Shown: positions 1 through 5,133 of the stretch, in pieces
How positions within the stretch are numbered: the stretch's first letter is position 1
Layout of the letters: the number at the start of each line of letters is the position of its first letter
Origin: an uncultured Collinsella sp.
GTDB taxonomy: Bacteria > Actinomycetota > Coriobacteriia > Coriobacteriales > Coriobacteriaceae
DNA: 5,133 nt
Direction: 5' to 3'
NCBI GenBank assembly: GCA_902489855.1
Contig: CABUBS010000144.1
Span: forward strand, 1 to 5,133
The notes under the pieces: model-generated
Seen by the model: the letters and a program-made list of their open reading frames with translations, nothing else
Told to the model about the DNA's origin: nothing
Database searches by the model: none
Position numbers and translations under genes: made by a program

Positions 1-427
1 ACTGGGTGCCCGCCATGGGGTGCGCGCCCACAAAGTAAAAGCCGTGCTCGCGGGCAAGCTCAAAGGCGCGCTCGCACACGATGCCCTTGACGCCCACCGT
101 GTCGATCACCACGGGACCCATGATGGCCTCGGTATCGGTGGCGTCGGCGAGTGCCTGGGCATGCGCCTCGAGCCACTCGATGCAGGCCTCGGGGTAGCAA
201 GCCAGGACGATGATGTCGCATTCGCCGAGTGTCTTGTCGTTGAGCTCTCCGGCGACAGTGCCCATGCTGGCGGCTGTCATGACATCGTCATCGGGGTCCC
301 AGGCCAGCACGCGGACGCCCGCCTGCGCATAGCCGCGCGCAAAGCTGCCGCCGATGAGGCCAAGGCCGACGATGCCGGCGCACTTGGGGCCGCCCTGGTT
401 AACACGCGCGTTTCTCACCGTACCCAT
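1..427 (-). CDS. tyrA: Prephenate dehydrogenase, N-terminal part (cut by window edge)
   Basis: This enzyme oxidatively decarboxylates prephenate to 4-hydroxyphenylpyruvate, the committed step to tyrosine, in the cytosol. Only the first 142 codons are inside the window; the gene continues past base 1. Seen: a Rossmann nucleotide-binding start with GLGLIGGS at residues 21-28 (GxGxxG), an acidic residue at the end of the second strand (WD, Asp44) as expected for NAD+ preference, DTVGVKG at 109-115, and the family signature GAHPMAG at 134-140, whose His belongs to the prephenate dehydrogenase active-site region. The ATG at 427 follows the DAHP synthase stop codon after 3 nt in the same frame, with GGAG six bases upstream inside the end of the preceding gene, so translational coupling is likely. 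No chorismate mutase domain precedes it. Any C-terminal ACT domain cannot be judged. Arogenate rather than prephenate specificity cannot be excluded from this fragment. Confidence 0.93.
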   Translation of the reverse strand, partial: MGTVRNARVNQGGPKCAGIVGLGLIGGSFARGYAQAGVRVLAWDPDDDVMTAASMGTVAGELNDKTLGECDIIVLACYPEACIEWLEAHAQALADATDTEAIMGPVVIDTVGVKGIVCERAFELAREHGFYFVGAHPMAGTQ

Positions 428-430
428 GGG

Positions 431-1453
431 CTACTCCATGGTCTCTTGGCAGACAACCTCGCGGATGGCGCGGATGCGGCGCATGGTGTCGTCGAACTGA
501 TCGGGGGTGAGGGCCTGGGCGCCGTCGGACCAGGCTCGGCTCGGCTCGTCGTGGACCTCGATCTCCAGGCCGTTGGCACCGCAGGCGGTCGCGGCGAGCG
601 CCATGGGCTCAACGTAGCGGGTGTAGCCGGTGGCGTGGCTGGGGTCGGCGACGACGGGCAGGTGCGACAGGTGGTGCAGCACCGGCACGGCGTTGAGGTC
701 GAAGGTGTTGCGGGTGCGGGTCTCGAAGGTGCGGATACCGCGCTCGCACAGGATGACGTTGTCGTTGCCCTCGCTCATGATGTACTCGGCAGCCATGAGC
801 AGCTCGTCGATCGTGCCGGACATGCCGCGCTTGAGCAGAATCGGTGTCTGGGTCTTGCCGACCTCCTTGAGCAGAGGGAAGTTCTGAGCGTTGCGGGCGC
901 CGATCTGCATGACGTCGATCTTCTTGTCCAGGAAGACCTGCACGTCGCGCGGGTCCATGATCTCGGTGACGATCGGCATGTCGAGCTCGGCAGACGCCTC
1001 GCACAGCAGGTCGAGGCCGGCGGGGCCCATGCCCTGGTAGGCGTAGGGGGAGGTGCGGGGCTTGTAGGCACCGCCGCGCAGCATCGAGGCGCCGGCGGCC
1101 TTTACGCGGCGGGCGATGCGGATGAGGTTCTCGCCCTCGACGGAGCACGGGCCGGCGATGACCTGGAACTGATCGCCGCCGATCTTGACGCCGTGGCCGC
1201 AGTCGATGACGGAGTCCTCGGGGTGGAACTTGCGGTTGGCGCGCTTGAACGGCTCGGAGACGCGCTGCACGCGCTCGACGACGTCCATGGATTCGAGTAG
1301 GAACGGGTCGATCTTGGTCGTATCGCCCACGAGGCCGATGATCGTCTCGTTCTCGCCGCGCGAGACGTCGGTCTTGAGACCCTTTTTCTCAATCCAGCTG
1401 ACGATGTGGCTGACGGCCTCGTCGCTGGCGCTCTGCTTTAAAATTGCAATCAT
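431..1453 (-). CDS. aroF: 3-deoxy-7-phosphoheptulonate (DAHP) synthase, type I-beta with N-terminal regulatory domain
   Basis: It condenses phosphoenolpyruvate and erythrose 4-phosphate to DAHP, the entry step of the shikimate pathway, in the cytosol. The 340-residue length is close to that of Thermotoga maritima DAHP synthase (338). Residues 1 to about 70 form a ferredoxin-like domain of the kind that binds tyrosine or phenylalanine for feedback inhibition; the barrel follows. Visible motifs: GPCSVE at 101-106, RGGAYKPRTSPYAYQG at 126-141 (substrate binding), LLKRGM at 206-211, ERGIRTFE at 237-244, DPSHATG at 270-276. Predicted metal ligands are Cys103, His273, Glu299 and Asp310, offset by one from the T. 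maritima enzyme. No chorismate mutase domain is fused. The ATG at 1453 is preferred because GAGAGG lies six bases upstream and homologues begin at this point; an in-frame ATG at 1501 would add 16 residues encoded across a terminator-like hairpin and is unlikely. First gene of an operon with prephenate dehydrogenase. The symbol is one of several in use (also aroG, aroA). Confidence 0.97.
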   Translation of the reverse strand: MIAILKQSASDEAVSHIVSWIEKKGLKTDVSRGENETIIGLVGDTTKIDPFLLESMDVVERVQRVSEPFKRANRKFHPEDSVIDCGHGVKIGGDQFQVIAGPCSVEGENLIRIARRVKAAGASMLRGGAYKPRTSPYAYQGMGPAGLDLLCEASAELDMPIVTEIMDPRDVQVFLDKKIDVMQIGARNAQNFPLLKEVGKTQTPILLKRGMSGTIDELLMAAEYIMSEGNDNVILCERGIRTFETRTRNTFDLNAVPVLHHLSHLPVVADPSHATGYTRYVEPMALAATACGANGLEIEVHDEPSRAWSDGAQALTPDQFDDTMRRIRAIREVVCQETME

Positions 1454-1459
1454 GGTGTG

Positions 1460-1465
1460 CCTCTC
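1460..1465 (-). promoter_or_regulatory. Ribosome binding site of the DAHP synthase gene
   Basis: On the minus strand, GAGAGG ends six bases before the ATG at 1453. It decides the start against the in-frame ATG at 1501, which sits inside a hairpin loop and stem and has no purine-rich site in front of it. Confidence 0.7.
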
Positions 1466-1486
1466 ACCTCGATGGATAACCCTTGC

Positions 1487-1511
1487 AAAAACGGCCCGCA
1501 TCGCGAGCCGT
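1487..1511 (-). terminator. Terminator-like hairpin in the DAHP synthase mRNA leader (candidate attenuator)
   Basis: Read on the minus strand, ACGGCTCGC, loop GAT, GCGGGCCGT forms a 9-bp stem with a single G-U pair, followed directly by a run of five T (1491-1487). This is the form of an intrinsic terminator. It lies about 33 bases before the ATG of the DAHP synthase gene, and no minus-strand gene upstream in this window needs terminating (the neighbouring tRNA is on the other strand). I infer an attenuator that limits read-through into the aromatic operon. What would relieve it is not evident: no T-box motif and no aromatic-codon leader peptide is seen. A mere 5' UTR stability hairpin is the alternative. 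Confidence 0.55.
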
Positions 1512-1534
1512 CTATATATGGTGCATGAGAGTTT

Positions 1535-1564
1535 ATACTATCTGACTCACTTTTGCCTTCTAAA
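1535..1564 (-). promoter_or_regulatory. Candidate promoter of the aroF-tyrA operon
   Basis: On the minus strand TTTAGA (1564-1559, 4 of 6 to consensus) and TAGTAT (1540-1535, 4 of 6) are separated by 18 bases. Transcription would start near 1528, giving a leader of about 75 nt that contains the terminator-like hairpin. The match is modest; its support comes mainly from its position and from the inverted repeat that overlaps it. Confidence 0.4.
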
Positions 1565-1569
1565 GTGAG
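1546..1569. repeat. 8-bp inverted repeat with 8-base spacer, possible operator
   Basis: CTCACTTT at 1546-1553 and AAAGTGAG at 1562-1569 are perfect inverted copies. Centre-to-centre distance is 16 bases, longer than one and a half helical turns. The element covers the proposed -35 box and part of the spacer of the aroF promoter, where a dimeric repressor would block polymerase. No T-run follows on either strand, so it is not a terminator. I do not recognise the motif as that of a specific regulator. Confidence 0.45.
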
Positions 1570-1615
1570 CCGTTGCACCGCGTCTTCCTCGGAATTGCAA
1601 AGCTTTTTCTTTTAT

Positions 1616-1645
1616 TTGATAGCCCATGGTGCACTTGGGTATAAT
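1616..1645 (+). promoter_or_regulatory. Promoter of the tRNA-Arg gene
   Basis: TTGATA at 1616-1621 (5 of 6 to consensus) and a perfect TATAAT at 1640-1645 are separated by 18 bases. A T-rich stretch at 1602-1617 just upstream may act as an UP element. The predicted start near 1652 leaves a precursor 5' leader of only about five bases before the tRNA. This is the best promoter in the window and may also feed the downstream ATPase gene by read-through. Confidence 0.8.
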
Positions 1646-1656
1646 GCATTCCGTTC

Positions 1657-1733
1657 GCCCTATTAGCTCAGGGGATTAGAGCGTCTGCCTCCGGAGCAGA
1701 AGGCCGTTGGTTCGAATCCAACATGGGGCACCA
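1657..1733 (+). tRNA. tRNA-Arg (anticodon CCG)
   Basis: A full cloverleaf of 77 bases including an encoded CCA can be folded by eye. The acceptor stem GCCCTAT pairs with ATGGGGC (one G-U), the D stem is GCTC/GAGC with a GG-containing loop, and the anticodon stem TCTGC/GCAGA holds the loop CTCCGGA. Bases 1691-1693 give anticodon CCG, which reads CGG arginine codons. The variable loop has five bases (AGGCC), the T stem is GTTGG/CCAAC with loop TTCGAAT, and the discriminator is A. It has its own promoter upstream and terminator downstream. No duplicated tRNA 3' end is seen in the window, so there is no sign of an integrated element here. Confidence 0.97.
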
Positions 1734-1744
1734 TCGAACGTAAG

Positions 1745-1781
1745 ACCGTCCGAACCTCGCATGGTCCGGGCGGTTTTTCTT
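1745..1781 (+). terminator. Intrinsic terminator after tRNA-Arg
   Basis: ACCGTCCG (1745-1752) pairs with CGGGCGGT (1767-1774) with one G-U pair. An inner ACC/GGT pairing extends the hairpin past a mismatch, and T-rich sequence (1774-1781, TTTTTCTT) follows. It ends the tRNA transcript 11 bases after the CCA. It ends only 13 bases before the first possible start codon of the ATPase gene, so partial read-through may matter for that gene. Confidence 0.85.
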
Positions 1782-1809
1782 ATACCGACGCGACGTGATG
1801 GGACGTGGT

Positions 1810-4527
1810 ATGGCAGCAACGGATATCGAGCGCGGACTTTCGACCGCCGAGGTCGAGGAGCGCATCGCCGCCGGTAAGATCAACCGCAACATGGAGCTCA
1901 AGACCAAGTCGGTCAAAGAGCTCATCATCGAGAACCTCTGCACGTTGTTCAACTTGATTAACGTGGTCTTGGCGATTCTGGTCCTGTTGACCGGTTCGTT
2001 TAAGAACTTGACGTTCTTGTTCGTGGTGTTTTTGAACACCGCCATCGGCGTCATCCAGTCCATGCGTTCCAAGCGGATGGTCGATAAGCTTACGTTGCTC
2101 ACCTCTAAGAAGGCTATTGCGGTGCGTGATGGTGCCGAAGTGGAGCTCGACCTGGACCAGATCGTGCTCGACGACATCATTCGCCTGGGGCGCGGCGACC
2201 AGATTCCCGCCGACGCCGTAGTGGTGTCTGGCGAGGCGCTCGTTAACGAGAGCCTGCTGACGGGCGAGAGCGACCTCATTAAGAAGCAGCCCGGCTCCGA
2301 GCTCATGAGTGGCAGCTTTATCGATTCGGGCCTGCTTCGCGCCCGCGTGATCCATGTCGGCGCCGACAACTACGTGGCCAAGATCAACAACGAGGCCAAG
2401 TACGTTAAAAAGGTCAATTCCGAGATCATGAACGCGCTCAACGCCATCGTGCGTTTTGCGAGCATCATCATGATTCCGCTTGGCCTGGCGCTGTTCACCT
2501 CGAGCGTGAGCGAGCTGTGGGACGCCGCCGGTACCCCGGGTGACAGCGCGCTTTCGTGGTGCTTCTCCGAGCTGTTGGCTGGTCGCGTGCCCTCTTCGGC
2601 GCTGCTGTCCACGGTGGGCGCCCTGCTGGGTATGATTCCGCAGGGTTTGGTACTGCTGACCTCGTCGGTACTGGCCATCGCCACGGTGCGCCTGGCGCGT
2701 CGCAAGGTGCTGGCCCAGCAGCTCTATTGCATCGAGACGCTCGCGCGCGTCGACGTGCTGTGTCTGGACAAGACGGGCACCATTACCTCGGGCCGCATGG
2801 AGGTCGAGGGCACCTATCCGCTGCCGGTTGAAGGCGTGAGCGTGGGGGAGAGCGAGGCCGCCGTTCCCGTCGATACCACGGTGCTCGACTTTGCGCTCGC
2901 TAACGTGGCGCGTGCGACTTCGGCGGATGCCAATGAGACCTGCCAGGCGCTGCTCAACTACTATGCAGACCGTCCGGTCGAGGTGTCCGAGCCGCTGTCG
3001 GTCATTCCGTTCTCGTCGTCCAAAAAGTGGAGCGGTGCTTCGTTTGCCCAAGGCTCCTATGTGATGGGTGCGGCGCAATTTGTGCTTTCGGACCGTGTAT
3101 TTGCGCTGGTCGAGAATCGCGTGGCTGAGCTTGCCGATACCTGCCGCGTGCTCGTGGTGGCTCGCGTGGACGGCTTTACGCCCGACGGCGATATGGTTGG
3201 TGAGGCCGAGCCCGTGGGCTTTGTGACCATTCGCGACGAGATCCGTACCTCGGCGGCCGAGACTATCGGCTACTTTAACGAGCAGGGCGTGACCCTCAAC
3301 GTGATCAGCGGTGACGACCCCCGCACAGTGTCGTCGATCGCGCGCGTGGTGGGCGTGCCCGGGGCTGATGCGTACGTGGACGCCACGACGCTCGATACGC
3401 CGTCCAAGCTCGATGCGGCGGTGGACCGTTACCACGTCTTTGGCCGTGTGACGCCGCAGCAGAAGCGTGAGCTCGTGCAGGCGCTCAAGCGTCGCGGGCA
3501 CACTGTGACCATGACGGGTGATGGCGTCAACGACGTTTTGGCGCTCAAGGAGGCCGACTGCTCCGTGGCGATGGCCGCCGGCTCCGATGCCGCGCGCAAC
3601 GTGGCCGAGATCGTGCTCGTCGACAACGACTTTGCCTCGATGCCCGCCGTGGTTGCCGAGGGTCGTCGTTCTATCAACAACCTGCAACGCTCGGCTTCGC
3701 TGTTCCTGACCAAGACGCTGTTCTCGATGGGTCTGGCGGCGCTCTGCATCGCGCTGCCGCCGTATCCCTTTGAGCCCATCCAGATGACGCTCATCAACTT
3801 CTTCTGCATCGGCGCGCCGGGCTTTGTTTTGGGCCTGGAGCCCAGCAACGCCCGCGTGAAGGGGTCGTTCCTGACTAACGTGCTTAAGCGGGCCCTGCCG
3901 GCATCGATTGCGGTTATTCTGGCCGCGGCGCTCGATATCTTCGTGGCGCGCGTGTTTGGCTTTAGCCAGCTCACGCTTTCGACCATGTGCCTGATCACGT
4001 CGTGCGCGGCAAGCGTCAGCCTCATCTGGCGAATTTCGCAGCCGCTCACGCCCTTGCGCGTGGTGCTCTTCGTGTTCGTTGTTGCCGGCATTTTGACGGG
4101 TGTTATCGGCTTCCCGGAGCTGCTGTCCATTGCCAACCTGTCGGTGAGCCAGATGGTTATCTTGGCGGTTATCGTCGTCTTTACCTGCTCGGTGTTCTTT
4201 AAGCTCGCCACGATGATGGATTTGCTCAAGCCGCGTCGTCGTCATGCTGCAACTGGTTTTGGCCGCGGTGTGCGCGTCCACCTGGGTCGCGGTGGCGGCA
4301 AGGTGAGCTCGACGGGTTCGACGGCCGAGCGTTTTGCCAAGCGCTTCGCCGCCGACATGGCGCAGCGCCGCGAAGATCGCACCGCTCGCGAGGCCGAGGC
4401 CCGCGCACTCGAGGGCGTGGCCCAGGTCCAGCCCAAGAAAAAGAAGCCCACGGGCGCCAAGCGCTCCCGCGTAACCAAGTCCGCCCAAGGCATCAAAGTT
4501 TCGATGCCAAGCAAAAAGAAGAAGTAA
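1810..4527 (+). CDS. Cation-translocating P-type ATPase, CtpE-like, with basic C-terminal tail
   Basis: An ATP-driven membrane cation pump of 905 residues from this start. Motifs: TGES at 151-154 (actuator domain), the phosphorylated Asp320 in DKTGT, TGDGVND at 569-575 (hinge and Mg binding), and a nucleotide domain between them in which the usual KGA motif reads MGA. Ten membrane segments are visible near 43-63, 66-85, 213-233, 265-293, 629-652, 657-676, 695-718, 723-743, 749-768 and 781-800. There is no N-terminal heavy-metal domain and no CPC motif, so it is not a copper/zinc type. The M4 motif is PQGL (277-280) where calcium pumps have PEGL, and M6 has Asn663 but Ile667 where SERCA has Asp. 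The general pattern resembles mycobacterial CtpE, linked to calcium uptake, so calcium is a guess. Residues from about 804 on form a Lys/Arg-rich tail beyond the usual end. Starts at GTG 1795 or ATG 1798 are possible; ATG 1810 has a weak GGGA six bases upstream. Confidence 0.9.
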   Translation: MAATDIERGLSTAEVEERIAAGKINRNMELKTKSVKELIIENLCTLFNLINVVLAILVLLTGSFKNLTFLFVVFLNTAIGVIQSMRSKRMVDKLTLLTSKKAIAVRDGAEVELDLDQIVLDDIIRLGRGDQIPADAVVVSGEALVNESLLTGESDLIKKQPGSELMSGSFIDSGLLRARVIHVGADNYVAKINNEAKYVKKVNSEIMNALNAIVRFASIIMIPLGLALFTSSVSELWDAAGTPGDSALSWCFSELLAGRVPSSALLSTVGALLGMIPQGLVLLTSSVLAIATVRLARRKVLAQQLYCIETLARVDVLCLDKTGTITSGRMEVEGTYPLPVEGVSVGESEAAVPVDTTVLDFALANVARATSADANETCQALLNYYADRPVEVSEPLSVIPFSSSKKWSGASFAQGSYVMGAAQFVLSDRVFALVENRVAELADTCRVLVVARVDGFTPDGDMVGEAEPVGFVTIRDEIRTSAAETIGYFNEQGVTLNVISGDDPRTVSSIARVVGVPGADAYVDATTLDTPSKLDAAVDRYHVFGRVTPQQKRELVQALKRRGHTVTMTGDGVNDVLALKEADCSVAMAAGSDAARNVAEIVLVDNDFASMPAVVAEGRRSINNLQRSASLFLTKTLFSMGLAALCIALPPYPFEPIQMTLINFFCIGAPGFVLGLEPSNARVKGSFLTNVLKRALPASIAVILAAALDIFVARVFGFSQLTLSTMCLITSCAASVSLIWRISQPLTPLRVVLFVFVVAGILTGVIGFPELLSIANLSVSQMVILAVIVVFTCSVFFKLATMMDLLKPRRRHAATGFGRGVRVHLGRGGGKVSSTGSTAERFAKRFAADMAQRREDRTAREAEARALEGVAQVQPKKKKPTGAKRSRVTKSAQGIKVSMPSKKKK

Positions 4528-4575
4528 CTACGCGCCCTGGCGATGTTGAATTGGTGCCTTGCTCCTGTGGGGCCG

Positions 4576-4590
4576 TGGCGATGTTATGCT
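4576..4590 (+). promoter_or_regulatory. Candidate extended -10 promoter of the zinc-ribbon gene
   Basis: TATGCT at 4585-4590 is preceded by TG and one base (TGT), the extended -10 form. No good -35 box lies at the right distance; the nearest, TTGCTC at 4559-4564, is 20 bases away. Transcription would start near 4597. The element also contains one copy of the repeat TGGCGATGTT. No terminator hairpin with a T-run is seen between the ATPase stop at 4527 and here, so co-transcription with the ATPase is equally possible. Confidence 0.3.
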
Positions 4591-4630
4591 CTAACCTCGA
4601 TTGTTTGAATTGCTTCGAAAAGAGGATGCC

Positions 4631-5119
4631 GTGATCTGTCCGCATTGCCTTAAGACCATCGAGGACGGCGCCTCGTTCTGCCCCTACTGCAACGCCTATG
4701 TGGGTCCGGGCGATGGTCCGGAGCACACCGAGTTCGTGTTCTGTGAGGGCTGCGGTGCCCGTCTTTCTCCGCATGATCGTACGTGCCCCAAATGCGGACG
4801 CCCCGCTCCGGGTATCCTCTCCGAGGACGCGGCAGCATCCGACCTGGCAGCGGGCCGCACGGCGGGCTTTCCGCGCCTAACGCAAGAGCAGATCGATACC
4901 GAGGTGCCGCATGCGCCGGCCTCTGCCGCTGCGGTGCTTTCGGACGCCGCCGACCCCAATGAGACCTGCGTGCTGCCAGCTTTCGATAAGGATTTCGGTA
5001 TCCCCAAGGTCGATATTCCCATGCCCGTTTCCCTGCATGACGATGCTCAAAAACCCAAGCGCAAGGTGCACCCCGACGAGGACGCCTATCACAAGCACAA
5101 GCGTCAGAGCCTGGTATAG
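4631..5119 (+). CDS. Double zinc-ribbon protein of unknown function
   Basis: A 162-residue, apparently cytosolic protein without signal peptide or membrane segment. The N-terminal 56 residues hold two zinc ribbons, each with four cysteines as two CxxC pairs: Cys3, 6, 17, 20 and Cys38, 41, 52, 55, the second with the knuckles CEGCG and CPKCG. This is the arrangement of double zinc-ribbon (DZANK-like) domains, which usually mediate protein or nucleic acid contacts. From about residue 57 on the sequence is Ala/Asp/Pro-rich and probably disordered, ending in a basic stretch (KPKRK, then HKHKRQSLV). The GTG start is chosen because AGAGGA precedes it at good spacing and the protein then begins MICPHC, as such ribbons commonly do; the in-frame TTG at 4601 would add ten residues. 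It lies 103 bases after the ATPase gene on the same strand; a functional link is not demonstrated. Confidence 0.85.
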   Translation: MICPHCLKTIEDGASFCPYCNAYVGPGDGPEHTEFVFCEGCGARLSPHDRTCPKCGRPAPGILSEDAAASDLAAGRTAGFPRLTQEQIDTEVPHAPASAAAVLSDAADPNETCVLPAFDKDFGIPKVDIPMPVSLHDDAQKPKRKVHPDEDAYHKHKRQSLV

Positions 5120-5133
5120 AGCTGATCATCGGT

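Noticed and set aside
20..1300. Open frame of 426 codons on the plus strand opposite aroF and tyrA
   Set aside because: The composition is low-complexity (Ala, Gly, Val, Asp, His), it spans two convincing minus-strand genes and shows no domain.
1454..1501. N-terminal extension of DAHP synthase from an ATG at 1501
   Set aside because: The extra 16 codons run through the terminator-like hairpin, have no ribosome binding site, and homologues start at the downstream ATG, which has a good one.
1591..1617. T-rich stretch with AAAGCTTT as a terminator
   Set aside because: The palindrome has no loop and no GC-rich stem; position and composition fit an upstream element of the tRNA promoter better.
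1657..1733. tRNA-Arg as an integration site for a mobile element
   Set aside because: No second copy of the tRNA 3' end, no integrase and no foreign-looking genes are present; the genes on both sides look like ordinary chromosomal genes.
1780..4488. Open frame of 902 codons on the minus strand opposite the ATPase gene
   Set aside because: Its translation is rich in His, Arg, Gly and Gln with no membrane segments or recognisable motifs. It mirrors the ATPase gene and is explained by GC-rich codon bias of the coding strand.
4531..4542. CGCC/GGCG hairpin after the ATPase stop codon as a terminator
   Set aside because: The stem has four pairs, the loop only two bases, and no T-run follows.

Overview
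The window is a high-GC bacterial chromosome segment with two transcription units diverging from an intergenic region at about 1454-1656. The GC-rich third codon positions, the GTG start of the last gene, a type I-beta DAHP synthase next to prephenate dehydrogenase, and a CtpE-like P-type ATPase suggest a high-GC Gram-positive. My best guess is a Coriobacteriia member such as Collinsella; this is a judgement from protein resemblance, not a search result.

Left part, minus strand (1-1453): an aromatic amino acid operon. A complete 340-residue DAHP synthase (first step of the shikimate pathway) is followed after 3 nt, in the same reading frame, by the N-terminal 142 residues of prephenate dehydrogenase (tyrosine branch), which runs off the left edge. 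Upstream of the operon lie a candidate promoter overlapped by an 8-8-8 inverted repeat (possible operator) and, in the predicted mRNA leader, a GC-rich hairpin followed by five Us that looks like an intrinsic terminator, hence a possible attenuator. Together with the N-terminal regulatory domain of the enzyme, this suggests control at transcription initiation, at early termination and by feedback.

Middle, plus strand (1616-1781): a strong-looking promoter (TTGATA-N18-TATAAT), a complete tRNA-Arg with anticodon CCG and encoded CCA, and an intrinsic terminator.

Right part, plus strand (1795-5119): a P-type ATPase of about 905 residues starting only 14-29 nt after the tRNA terminator, resembling the CtpE-type (calcium-linked) group. 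It has neutral residues at two membrane positions that are acidic in SERCA-type calcium pumps, and a strongly basic C-terminal tail of about 100 residues. It is followed by a 162-residue cytosolic protein with two four-cysteine zinc ribbons and a low-complexity tail, of unknown function. No mobile element, CRISPR array or phage gene is visible. Most of the window is ordinary core metabolism; the most interesting points are the regulatory layout upstream of the DAHP synthase gene and the atypical membrane residues and tail of the ATPase.
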